From assembly GCA_002699585.1 (NCBI GenBank), contig PABP01000004.1:1-64000 (forward strand): 64,000 nt of DNA, read 5' to 3'. The position numbers were made by a program, and so were the translations under genes. Numbering within the stretch: the first letter of the stretch is position 1; every line of letters starts with the position of its first letter. The notes beneath the pieces were generated by a model. That model did no database searches, was not told the origin of the DNA, and saw nothing but the letters and a program-made list of their open reading frames with translations. Shown here piece by piece: positions 52,048-60,490 of this stretch. Origin of the DNA: Anaerolineaceae bacterium (GTDB lineage Bacteria; Chloroflexota; Anaerolineae; Aggregatilineales; Phototrophicaceae).

Positions 52048-52059
52048 GAGATTTGATGT

Positions 52060-53229
52060 ATGACCACAGAACAGATGAAAGCCAACTTGGACGGAACAAA
52101 TTCTCCTTCTTCAATGCCAAATCCGCCAGCGGTTACAGAGCGCGAGACCGATAGCAAAGCCTACGTTGCATCCCAGTGGACTTTGATGTGGTGGCGGTTT
52201 CGTAAGCACAAGCTGGCTATGGTGGGGGGTATTGTCACCATCCTGATGTATTTAATCGCGATTTTTGCGGAGTTCCTTGCGCCATTCCCACCCGATATGA
52301 CCAACACTCAGGCTACTTATGCGCCACCCCAAACGCTGATTCTATTCGATGAACAGGGGTTTAATCCGCATGTGCTAGGCTACACCGTGGAAGTTGACCC
52401 GGTTGCCCTACGCCGCACATTTGTTGTTGATCCTGAAGTAAAGATTCCTGTGCGGTTATTCACGCATGGGTATACCTACAAAATCCTGGGCCTATTCGAA
52501 AGTGATTTCCACTTGATTGGTCCGGCGGACGCCAGCGATACGATGTATCTAATGGGCGCGGATCGCTTGGGCCGTGATGTCTTGAGCCGCCTCGTATATG
52601 GGACGCGCATTTCGATGTCTATTGGTTTGGTGGGTGTAACCATCAGCCTCGTGTTAGGGATCGTCCTGGGTGGCATCTCCGGCTATTACGGTGGCATTAT
52701 CGATAACGTGATTCAGCGTGTGATTGAGTTCATTCGTTCAATCCCGACAATCCCATTATGGTTGGGCCTTGTTGCTGCATTGCCAACAGAGTGGGGGCCT
52801 TTGCAAATCTACTTTGCGATTACGATTATCCTCTCATTCATTGGCTGGACGAATTTGGCGCGGGTGGTTCGCGGACGATTCTTGAGTTTAAGAGAAGAAG
52901 ACTTCGTGATGGCTGCCCGATTAGATGGCGCCAGTCAGGCCAAGATCATGTTCCAGCACATGTTACCTGCGTTCTATAGCCATATTATCGCCTCCATCAC
53001 CTTGGCCATCCCTGGCATGATCATTGCCGAAACTTCCCTGAGTTTCTTAGGGTTGGGTTTGCGCCCTCCGGTTGTTAGTTGGGGCGTACTCCTTCAAGAA
53101 GCACAAAATGTCCGTACTGTTGCAACAGCGCCCTGGCTTTTGGTACCCGCTTTAGCGGTCGTCGTCGCTGTTCTTGCGTTGAATTTCTTGGGCGATGGGT
53201 TGCGCGATGCCGCTGACCCCTACGCATAG
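52060..53229 (+). CDS. ABC permease, DppC family, 389 aa
   Basis: A 40-residue polar N-terminus precedes the first helix (MVGGIVTILMYLIAIFAEFL). An insertion of about 80 residues (HVLGYTVEVDPVALRRTFVV and beyond) lies before the family signature LMGADRLGRDVLSRLVYGTR, making the protein longer than the usual 290-300. This extended form is common in oligosaccharide-type systems. The contact loop is AARLDGASQAKIMFQHMLPA and the end NFLGDGLRDAADPYA. Twelve bases separate it from the DppB gene. Confidence 0.92.
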   Translation: MTTEQMKANLDGTNSPSSMPNPPAVTERETDSKAYVASQWTLMWWRFRKHKLAMVGGIVTILMYLIAIFAEFLAPFPPDMTNTQATYAPPQTLILFDEQGFNPHVLGYTVEVDPVALRRTFVVDPEVKIPVRLFTHGYTYKILGLFESDFHLIGPADASDTMYLMGADRLGRDVLSRLVYGTRISMSIGLVGVTISLVLGIVLGGISGYYGGIIDNVIQRVIEFIRSIPTIPLWLGLVAALPTEWGPLQIYFAITIILSFIGWTNLARVVRGRFLSLREEDFVMAARLDGASQAKIMFQHMLPAFYSHIIASITLAIPGMIIAETSLSFLGLGLRPPVVSWGVLLQEAQNVRTVATAPWLLVPALAVVVAVLALNFLGDGLRDAADPYA

Positions 53230-53240
53230 GTGAGGTCACT

Positions 53241-54236
53241 ATGGAAGATATTATTCTCGAAGTAAAAAATCTGCGTACTTATTTTGAATTGGACGAAGGC
53301 ACCGTTCGGGCGGTTGATGGAGTAGACTTCACAGTCAAACGTGGGATTACATTGGGGATCGTTGGCGAAAGCGGTTGTGGCAAGAGCGTGACGGCAATGT
53401 CCATTCTCAAGATCGTTGACGACCCTGGGAAAATCGTCGATGGCGAGGTGATCTTACGCAATAACGGTTACACAATTGATCTCGTTGCCCTACCGGAACA
53501 CAGTCAAGAAATGCGTAGTATACGCGGCAACGCGATTGCGATGGTCTTTCAAGAACCGATGAATTCGCTGAGTCCCGTGCATACCATCGGCAATCAGATT
53601 ATGGAAGCGGTTATGCTCCATAACGATGTCACCAAAGCCCAGGCCCGTGAGCGTGCTGTTGAGTTGTTGGGGTTGGTCGGTATTCCCAATCCAGATCATC
53701 GGGTTGATAACTATACCTTCCAGTTGAGTGGCGGGATGCGCCAACGTGCGATGATCGCGATGGCCTTGTCCTGTAATCCGGCGCTCTTGATCGCCGATGA
53801 GCCGACCACAGCGCTGGATGTCACTACCCAGGCGCAAATCCTCGAACTGATGAAAGGCCTACAAGATCAGTTTGGCATGGCAGTCATGCTCATCACACAC
53901 GATTTAGGTGTCGTTGCCGAAACCTGTGACGAAGTGGTCGTGATGTACCTGGGCGAAGTGGTCGAGCAAGCGGACATTGATTCGCTGTTTTATGACCCCA
54001 AGCATCCTTATACTCAGGCTTTGATGCGCTCAATCCCCCGGCTGGGTGCTGGACGGACACAAGAACTGAACCCGATTGAGGGAACTGTTCCCGATCCTTT
54101 TAATCGTCCCACGGGGTGTCCATTTCACTCGCGTTGCGATCAGTTCATGGCAGGTAAATGTGATGTGATTCATCCTCAACTGACGACATTGGAGGGTGGC
54201 CGTACCGTTCGTTGTTTACTATATGAAGATGTATAA
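53241..54236 (+). CDS. Oligopeptide/oligosaccharide ABC ATPase, DppD/OppD type, 331 aa
   Basis: Walker A is [10 protein letters not shown], the signature motif is [20 protein letters not shown], Walker B is [12 protein letters not shown], and the switch histidine is in [11 protein letters not shown]. The C-terminal extension has [17 protein letters not shown], a cysteine cluster of the oligopeptide subfamily that can hold an iron-sulfur cluster in some members. It starts 11 bases after the DppC gene. It and its partner could also serve the ATPase-less importer at 9038-12529. Confidence 0.94.
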   Translation: MEDIILEVKNLRTYFELDEGTVRAVDGVDFTVKRGITLGIVGESGCGKSVTAMSILKIVDDPGKIVDGEVILRNNGYTIDLVALPEHSQEMRSIRGNAIAMVFQEPMNSLSPVHTIGNQIMEAVMLHNDVTKAQARERAVELLGLVGIPNPDHRVDNYTFQLSGGMRQRAMIAMALSCNPALLIADEPTTALDVTTQAQILELMKGLQDQFGMAVMLITHDLGVVAETCDEVVVMYLGEVVEQADIDSLFYDPKHPYTQALMRSIPRLGAGRTQELNPIEGTVPDPFNRPTGCPFHSRCDQFMAGKCDVIHPQLTTLEGGRTVRCLLYEDV

Positions 54237-54247
54237 GGCGAGTCTTG

Positions 54248-55273
54248 ATGTCAGAAAATAATGTTCTTTTGCAAATAAAAGACTTGAAGATGTATTTCCC
54301 CATTAAGAGCGGCTTTTTCCAGAGGACGGTCGCCCATGTAAAAGCCGTTGATGGTGTGAGTTTTGAAATCAAACGCGGGGAAACGCTGGGGTTAGTCGGC
54401 GAGAGTGGTTGCGGCAAGACAACAATCGGACGTTGTATCGTGCGCGCCTACCAACCGACGGATGGCGAAATCCTCTACGGTGAAAACAGCCATGCGGTTG
54501 ATCTAGCCCATCAATCTGAGACCCAACTCAAGGACTTCCGCCGCGTGATTCGCATGATTTTTCAGGATCCTTATGCGTCGTTAAATCCTCGAATGACCGT
54601 GTTTAATATCGTGGCCGATCCACTGCGCATCCACAATATTGCGTCCGGCAAGGACCTGGAAAAAATGGTCGGCAGTTTGCTAGAGCGTGTGGGGCTGCAT
54701 GCTGAACACATGCGGCGCTATCCGCATGCCTTTAGCGGCGGGCAACGTCAGCGAGTTGGTATCGCGCGGGCACTGGCTCTCGATCCTGAACTCGTTGTTG
54801 CCGACGAGGCCGTGTCCGCGCTGGATGTATCGGTGCGTGCCCAGATTCTAAACCTGATGATTGAACTCCAGCGTGAGCTGAATCTGACATATTTGTTCAT
54901 CTCCCATGACCTGAGCGTCGTTGAATACATTGCGGATCGCGTGGCGGTGATGTACGTCGGCAAATTAGCCGAGATGGCCCCGACCGATGAGCTGTACCGC
55001 AATCCCAAACATCCCTATACGGAAGCCTTGTTATCCTCGATCCCGATAGCAGACCCCCGCCGACGGGCGGATCGCATCGTATTGGAGGGCGATGTTGCTG
55101 ACCCAGCTAATCCACCGAGCGGATGTTACTTCCATCCCCGCTGCCGTTATGCCAAGGACCGTTGCAAAGCAGAAACGCCTGAGCTGCGTACTGTCAGTGA
55201 GGGGCATACAGTCGCCTGCCATTTTGCCGAGGAACTGGACCTAAAAGGTATCCCGCCGATAGAAGCAAAATAG
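54248..55273 (+). CDS. Oligopeptide/oligosaccharide ABC ATPase, DppF/OppF type, 341 aa
   Basis: Walker A is [10 protein letters not shown], the signature is [20 protein letters not shown], Walker B is [12 protein letters not shown] and the switch is [15 protein letters not shown]. The C-terminal cysteine motif is [16 protein letters not shown]. Walker B carries Ala where Pro is more usual ([10 protein letters not shown]), a common OppF variant. The ATG at 54248 follows a TTG in the same frame and has AAGGCGAG upstream. Last gene of the importer operon. Confidence 0.94.
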   Translation: MSENNVLLQIKDLKMYFPIKSGFFQRTVAHVKAVDGVSFEIKRGETLGLVGESGCGKTTIGRCIVRAYQPTDGEILYGENSHAVDLAHQSETQLKDFRRVIRMIFQDPYASLNPRMTVFNIVADPLRIHNIASGKDLEKMVGSLLERVGLHAEHMRRYPHAFSGGQRQRVGIARALALDPELVVADEAVSALDVSVRAQILNLMIELQRELNLTYLFISHDLSVVEYIADRVAVMYVGKLAEMAPTDELYRNPKHPYTEALLSSIPIADPRRRADRIVLEGDVADPANPPSGCYFHPRCRYAKDRCKAETPELRTVSEGHTVACHFAEELDLKGIPPIEAK

Positions 55274-55298
55274 ACTGATTTAGTAGTGGCGTTTGTAT

Positions 55299-55327
55299 GT
55301 CAACTAGTATGGCAAAACTTGTATAAT
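55299..55327 (+). promoter_or_regulatory. Probable promoter of the dehydrogenase gene
   Basis: A perfect -10 box TATAAT (55322-55327) is present; the -35 region (GTCAAC at 55299-55304) is poor. The dehydrogenase can thus be expressed apart from the importer. Confidence 0.45.
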
Positions 55328-55368
55328 GCGGTGATTGATAGACAACCTATACTGATTAAAGTGTAACA

Positions 55369-56364
55369 ATGCCCAAAGCGCTATTTGTTCTCGATGACAC
55401 GATCCGTGAGTGGGTCTATCCTGACCCGGTGTACGAATCGATTGGTGGTTTGGTGGATGTATTTGCACCACCACAAACGCCCTTTGCCATCCAACAGACT
55501 CCAGAGGTGCTGCACGACGCGGAAATCTTGTTTTCGTCGTGGTCGTGTCCGACCCTCGATGCTGATCTGTTGGCACACGCGCCGAATCTCAAGATGGTAT
55601 TTTATGGCGCGGGGTCAATCAAACGGGTCGTGTCGGACGAATTCTGGAATCGTGGCATTCGTATTACGCATGCTGCCAATGCCAATGGGGTGATTGTTGC
55701 CCAGTTCACCCTGGGGCAAATTATCTTGTCGTTAAAAGGCATGTGGGCGCATATCCATAACACCACAACCCAGCGAACCTTCTCCCAAAGAAGAGGCCAT
55801 CCGGGGTTAAGCCATACGCGGGTCGGTATCATCGGCCTGGGACTCATTGGCCGCCATGTTTATGACCTCCTGAAGCCCTTTGATGTTGACATCCTGGTCT
55901 ATGACCCGTATGTGGATGAGGAAACAGCGGCTGAACTCGATGTATGTTTGGTGGATTTAGACACTTTGTTTGCAGAGTGCCATGTCGTGTCTCTCCATGC
56001 GCCGTGGACCCCGGACACAGAAGGGATGATTTGCGGATCACATTTCGAGTCGATGTTACCAAATGCGACCTTCATTAATACGGCGCGTGGGGCACTGGTG
56101 CGTGAAGGCGAAATGATTTCCGTCCTACAACAGCGCTCAGACATCTCTGCACTGCTGGATGTGACATACCCCGAACCGCCTCCAACTGATTCGCCTCTGT
56201 TTGACTTGCCCAACGTCATCCTGACACCGCATATTGCCGGTGCCATCGAAAAGAACGAAACACGCACAATGGGCGAGGCGATGATGAGTGAGCTTAGGCG
56301 TTATCTCAACAATGAACCCCTGCAATGGGAAGTCACTGAAGCACAACTCGCGACAATGGCTTAG
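55369..56364 (+). CDS. D-isomer-specific 2-hydroxyacid dehydrogenase, 331 aa
   Basis: The NAD-binding motif VGIIGLGLIG (glycines at 156-161) and the active-site set Arg240 (FINTARGALV), Glu269 (DVTYPEPPP) and His288 (LTPHIAGAIE) are all present. The protein would reduce a 2-keto acid or oxidise a D-2-hydroxyacid in the cytoplasm. Beside uronate-type glycan genes, a role in glyoxylate, hydroxypyruvate or tartronate-semialdehyde metabolism is possible but not shown. The last codons form one arm of a 17-bp inverted repeat. Confidence 0.9.
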   Translation: MPKALFVLDDTIREWVYPDPVYESIGGLVDVFAPPQTPFAIQQTPEVLHDAEILFSSWSCPTLDADLLAHAPNLKMVFYGAGSIKRVVSDEFWNRGIRITHAANANGVIVAQFTLGQIILSLKGMWAHIHNTTTQRTFSQRRGHPGLSHTRVGIIGLGLIGRHVYDLLKPFDVDILVYDPYVDEETAAELDVCLVDLDTLFAECHVVSLHAPWTPDTEGMICGSHFESMLPNATFINTARGALVREGEMISVLQQRSDISALLDVTYPEPPPTDSPLFDLPNVILTPHIAGAIEKNETRTMGEAMMSELRRYLNNEPLQWEVTEAQLATMA

Positions 56365-56392
56365 TGATTGCAGCACCATTGTCGCGAGTTGT
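56343..56392. terminator. 17-bp perfect inverted repeat across a stop codon
   Basis: ACAACTCGCGACAATGG (56343-56359) pairs with CCATTGTCGCGAGTTGT (56376-56392) around a 16-base loop that contains the TAG of the dehydrogenase gene. It lies between convergent genes and probably stops transcription from both sides, although there is no long T-run. Confidence 0.6.
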
Positions 56393-56460
56393 CAGAGTAT
56401 TTTCGGTTTTCTGGACTTAGCCTAAGCGAGCTTAATCATCCAACCCGTCCATCACAGGTC

Positions 56461-57564
56461 TTATTCAGGACGCGGCAAGCGATCTTCCACGGCGGGTAGC
56501 TCTGGGAAGGGCTTGTGTGGCTCCAGTTGATACCAGTAGGCTGTACTCGAATAATCGTCAGAACGACGGTTGGCATGCCCATGTTCGATAGTGACGCGAA
56601 TCGACTTCTGGAAGCAAACCGGGTCTTCGATATGAAAGCGATACAGTGAAATCTTGCCGGACCAGTTCGGACCACCGGGTAGGGTAATGCCATGATAGGG
56701 CGCGTTATAAGCCACAGCAGGGCACCACGCCGTATTGAAGTAATCCTCGGTCCCCGTGCCATGTAAACTGGGTGGCCAAACTTCACCATCAATGAAGATC
56801 ATATCGTCGCCTTCCCCGTACCAATTGAAGATTTCTCTCGGTACACTTTCGCCCGGTAGGGTTGGCCATTGCAGGTCCTCCGGCCATTCTTTTGGCCGCA
56901 GGTTGTGGATGTTCAGATTACAGCCAACGTAGTGGCCCGCGCCTTCCGCATCCAGAATAGTATAGTTACCAGTGCCGTCCGGGTTTTCCCCACCGAACGA
57001 CCACTCATGATTTTCCATACCCGTATCAGAAATACCATCCGTCGGGTTTTGACGCCGCCATTGGGCATGGAAGCGTCCCATATCGTCATCGATCCGATCA
57101 TGCATTTCGTAGTCGATATAGTAGTAAAAGATGAGTTCAACATCGCACTCGCTGGTGACTTCGATTAAGGCGCGTTCAGAAAACGGCATCGGGAAGAAGC
57201 AGTTGAAGGCGCGACCATCACCAGGACTCATCTGCAAAGGCATAGAGACAAAATCCGTTGTTTGTGCATGGCCAACGCCGAAGAAATCACCAATCGGTAC
57301 TTCTACAGAATAATCTTCTTCGTTATCCCAGCGCATTTTGAGCACGACGCGCCGCAAGAAATCCGGCTGTTCACAAACCATCGTACACCAAATGTGATTG
57401 ATGCACCCGGCCCCGGCGACATCTGCTAGAAGGGCCGTTGTCCCTGGGGCAATATGCAGCCGATCATCATTGCCACCGGTGCGGTCATAGCTAGATACTC
57501 GTTTGGTCGTGACCTGGCGGACGCGTGCCAGTTCACCCATTGGGCTTCCCTTGAATACGGTCAT
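56461..57564 (-). CDS. DUF2961 / GH172-family glycosidase, 367 aa
   Basis: The sequence GAGCINHIWCTMVCEQPDFL, LKMRWDNEEDYSVEVPIGDF, FGVGHAQ, CFFPMPFSERALIEV, and GEGDDMIFIDGEVWPPSLHG, TGTEDYFNTAWCP is the DUF2961 pattern. Family GH172 enzymes of this type act on alpha-fructofuranosides or arabinofuranosides and often assemble as trimers or hexamers. No signal peptide is seen. AAAGGA lies upstream of ATG 57564. An arabinofuranosidase role would fit the GH51 system nearby; that is inference. Confidence 0.88.
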   Translation of the reverse strand: MTVFKGSPMGELARVRQVTTKRVSSYDRTGGNDDRLHIAPGTTALLADVAGAGCINHIWCTMVCEQPDFLRRVVLKMRWDNEEDYSVEVPIGDFFGVGHAQTTDFVSMPLQMSPGDGRAFNCFFPMPFSERALIEVTSECDVELIFYYYIDYEMHDRIDDDMGRFHAQWRRQNPTDGISDTGMENHEWSFGGENPDGTGNYTILDAEGAGHYVGCNLNIHNLRPKEWPEDLQWPTLPGESVPREIFNWYGEGDDMIFIDGEVWPPSLHGTGTEDYFNTAWCPAVAYNAPYHGITLPGGPNWSGKISLYRFHIEDPVCFQKSIRVTIEHGHANRRSDDYSSTAYWYQLEPHKPFPELPAVEDRLPRPE

Positions 57565-57636
57565 AATAGTTTTCCTTTGGTAGATACGAATCTGATTTCT
57601 TGTTGTGATTGTGCTGCTTGGTGGCGTTTACGCCAC

Positions 57637-58701
57637 TCACATACGAAAAATCGGTTCTGGCGCTGACGGACTGAAGCACTCCACATGCTGGAAGGTGAGT
57701 GAAGCCTGATATTTTTCGGCAACCTCTTGTGCAGCCAATCGTACGATGCTTTCTAAGACGTCAGGTTCACAGCGGACACGCGCATTGACAAGCACAGTGG
57801 CTTCGCTCACGGATCGGTCTTCCACGATGTCCCAGCCGATTTGACTGGCGTTGCCAGTCAGGCTTGCTTTCAGACGGGTGTCCCCTGATTGAAGGTGTGT
57901 TTTTACGTGGGCGATATCAGCGTTTGCAGTTGCTATATGCTGTGCCAACGACTCTAAGAAATCGTCCACCCAGCCTTTTGCAGAAAATGCCGAATCGCTT
58001 TGTAGGGTCAGGCTCGCATTCAGCCATCCAAGCACAGCTTCCGCTTCTGCATAGACGATGTAATCGATAGGCACGACATTATGCGGTTGCCTGGACTGCG
58101 CCAGTATTTGAGTCAGCCAGCCATCAACGCCTTCGCCACTGCGCGCGGACAAGCTGACGAAAGGCGTATTCGGGAATGCTGTTTGCAACTGATTCAGGTG
58201 CAGTTCGCGCGCCTCCGTGCTCAGGACATCAATCTTATTGATGATGACCTGGTCCGCTTCCTCGATCTGCCAGCGGAAGAGCTGTAACATGGACTCTGGG
58301 AATGTGGACAAGTCGCGTGTGGGGTCAACGACAACAGAAAACGGCGCGACCTCATACCGATCAGGATATTTGCTCTCTAGCGGCTTGATGACCGTAGAGA
58401 TAATATCCGTGCAGCTACCCACCGGCTCAGCCAGGATAATGTCCGGCTGGCGCGTAGCGGATAGCTGCTCAATGACGGCGACAAGGTCATGAAAGCGGCA
58501 GCAGAAACATCCGCCGACGACCTCACCAGCGGCAGTCCATTGATCGAGCATCATCAAAGTATCGACCAGTTCCTGACCTTGATCGTTTGTCACAACCGCC
58601 ACGCGGTATCCCTGCTGTTCTAGTGCTTTGGCGCAATAAGTAAGCAGGGTGGTCTTCCCCGCACCGAGGAAGCCCCCCACAAAAATCAAGCGTGTTTTCA
58701 T
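57637..58701 (-). CDS. CobW/COG0523-family GTPase (putative metal chaperone), 354 aa
   Basis: Walker A is GGFLGAGKTT (residues 9-18). GGCFCC (Cys65, Cys67, Cys68) is the metal-binding CxCC motif of the G3E GTPases, and INKIDVL supplies the guanine-specificity motif. The C-terminal domain is about 150 residues. Such proteins load Zn, Co or Ni onto client enzymes. It lies 30 bases downstream of a fucose-isomerase-like gene, a family that needs a divalent metal, and is inside a sugar operon, which is unusual. Confidence 0.88.
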   Translation of the reverse strand: MKTRLIFVGGFLGAGKTTLLTYCAKALEQQGYRVAVVTNDQGQELVDTLMMLDQWTAAGEVVGGCFCCRFHDLVAVIEQLSATRQPDIILAEPVGSCTDIISTVIKPLESKYPDRYEVAPFSVVVDPTRDLSTFPESMLQLFRWQIEEADQVIINKIDVLSTEARELHLNQLQTAFPNTPFVSLSARSGEGVDGWLTQILAQSRQPHNVVPIDYIVYAEAEAVLGWLNASLTLQSDSAFSAKGWVDDFLESLAQHIATANADIAHVKTHLQSGDTRLKASLTGNASQIGWDIVEDRSVSEATVLVNARVRCEPDVLESIVRLAAQEVAEKYQASLTFQHVECFSPSAPEPIFRM

Positions 58702-58731
58702 GAAGCTTGCTTTGCCTTTAACGTTCAGCGT

Positions 58732-60345
58732 CTACAGGTTCACATCGCCGCATAAATGCACCTGGATGCCCATAGCGTTGAACATGGCTGCTTTGGTCGC
58801 CAGTGCTTTGTCAGCTTCCTCTGCGGATGGCGCATAAGCCACATTCAGGTGATTTGCTTTGTGCCGTGCCATCATCTGATCGCGGGATATGCCATGCAAT
58901 ATGCCATGCATGATGGGCCATTCCGGTGTAGTCGCTTGCCAACGCCTTTCGGTTTCTTCTTCTGGCAGTTCGACGACCGTTGCCCGTCCCAAATCTGCAT
59001 GGAGCAGACCGTTCATTACAAACACGCGGCTCCAGACAATTTCACCCGGTTTGCTGACACCTTTAAGCGTGCCGCCACCTTTGGGGAAGTACATCGGTCC
59101 CTGGCGCTCACTGCTAGCACCAGCGTAGCCGCCGATCAAATGCGAGGCGGGCACAGCGCCACTGATGAGGAAGACCCACACGAAGTCGTCAATCCCATCA
59201 CCAGAATAGTGCTCACCCCAGCGAATATCATGCAGCGTGGTCGCCGGGTCAAAACCCAGTTCACGCCAGATGCGATTCGTGACCAAACTGTCTACAGCTG
59301 CGCCTTCATCGACCTCATTGAAGTGGGGCAGGGCTTGCCCTGCATACAGTTCCTGGCCGTTCTCATCGTAAACGGGCGGGCGCTCGACATTGTTCAGCAG
59401 GCCCTCAACCAGGTCAGATGCGGGAGCCATGTCTTTAAGGCCCTGTTGATACTGAATGCCAATGGCATCGCAGCCAAATTCGTCCGCAATCCGTACTGCC
59501 GCAACATACATCTTCATCTGTTCGTGGATCTGGTCGTCAGTTAAGTCGACAGCTGGATCATCACCAGTGACAAACGTAAACCCGCGTTCTTCCAACCAAC
59601 TACGCACAGCATTGGCTTCTTCATCGCTGACTTCGCGCATCTTGGCGACTAAGGCTGATTGGCTGAGACGTTCCTTGAAAATACCCATCGGGTTCAACAG
59701 CTCGTCTTCAATGATGGCGTTGTACATGCCCATGCAACCTTCATCGAACACACCCAGAATGGCTTTGTCATCTTGCAAGCTCTGCGCCAAGCGACGACCC
59801 AATTCAGCCGCAGTATCTGGAAGTTGGGCAGGCACCAGTGAACGAACATGGGATATGTCATGACTGACACGCTGATCATCCAACCACTGGCGCAGCCGAT
59901 CCAGGAAATAGGAATCGGTGAAGTCCTGGCTCCAGAGGGTGCTGTAAGGAACGCCTGCTTTGGTCAGGGAGCCATTGAGGTTGAGCATGCCAACCAGTCC
60001 CGGCCATTGTCCACTCCAATTGGCGACGGTCAGGATGGGGCCACGATGGAAGCGCAACCCGGCCAACACATGATGGCTGTATTGCCAGACAGACTCCGCA
60101 ACCACGATGGGCGCAGTTTTTGGAATGCTTTTGAAAACATCCATACCCATGCGCTGATTGCTGATGAAGCCGTGCTTCAAGTCTGGGTCATAATCATGCG
60201 CACGTTTGACAGTCCAACCGAGGTCTGCAAACGCACTTGTCAGGCGCTTTTCCATATCTTCCTGCGCAGCCCAGCACGTCTGATTGGCTGACAAACGCAG
60301 ATCACCGCTTGCTACTAAATAAACGACTTTATTATCGGAAACCAT
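58732..60345 (-). CDS. L-fucose/L-arabinose isomerase-like protein, 537 aa
   Basis: The overall pattern is that of the fucose-isomerase-like family: an N-terminal Rossmann-type region ([40 protein letters not shown]), a middle domain with [15 protein letters not shown], and the C-terminal [10 protein letters not shown] segment, where the last metal or substrate histidine normally sits. These enzymes convert aldose to ketose using Mn or a similar metal. The ATG at 60345 has GGAG upstream; the frame is open to 60411. The substrate is unknown. Confidence 0.8.
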   Translation of the reverse strand: MVSDNKVVYLVASGDLRLSANQTCWAAQEDMEKRLTSAFADLGWTVKRAHDYDPDLKHGFISNQRMGMDVFKSIPKTAPIVVAESVWQYSHHVLAGLRFHRGPILTVANWSGQWPGLVGMLNLNGSLTKAGVPYSTLWSQDFTDSYFLDRLRQWLDDQRVSHDISHVRSLVPAQLPDTAAELGRRLAQSLQDDKAILGVFDEGCMGMYNAIIEDELLNPMGIFKERLSQSALVAKMREVSDEEANAVRSWLEERGFTFVTGDDPAVDLTDDQIHEQMKMYVAAVRIADEFGCDAIGIQYQQGLKDMAPASDLVEGLLNNVERPPVYDENGQELYAGQALPHFNEVDEGAAVDSLVTNRIWRELGFDPATTLHDIRWGEHYSGDGIDDFVWVFLISGAVPASHLIGGYAGASSERQGPMYFPKGGGTLKGVSKPGEIVWSRVFVMNGLLHADLGRATVVELPEEETERRWQATTPEWPIMHGILHGISRDQMMARHKANHLNVAYAPSAEEADKALATKAAMFNAMGIQVHLCGDVNL

Positions 60346-60490
60346 AAGGTTACTCCAGCATTTTGACTCACACGAACCATGTGTGATTTTTTGAGAATAA
60401 TCTGTAAACAACCGACTTTAACTGTGCCAGATCATAATCTAGCATCATGATCTGACACTAGCAAAGCATATCACGCCTCGAAGTTGACAG

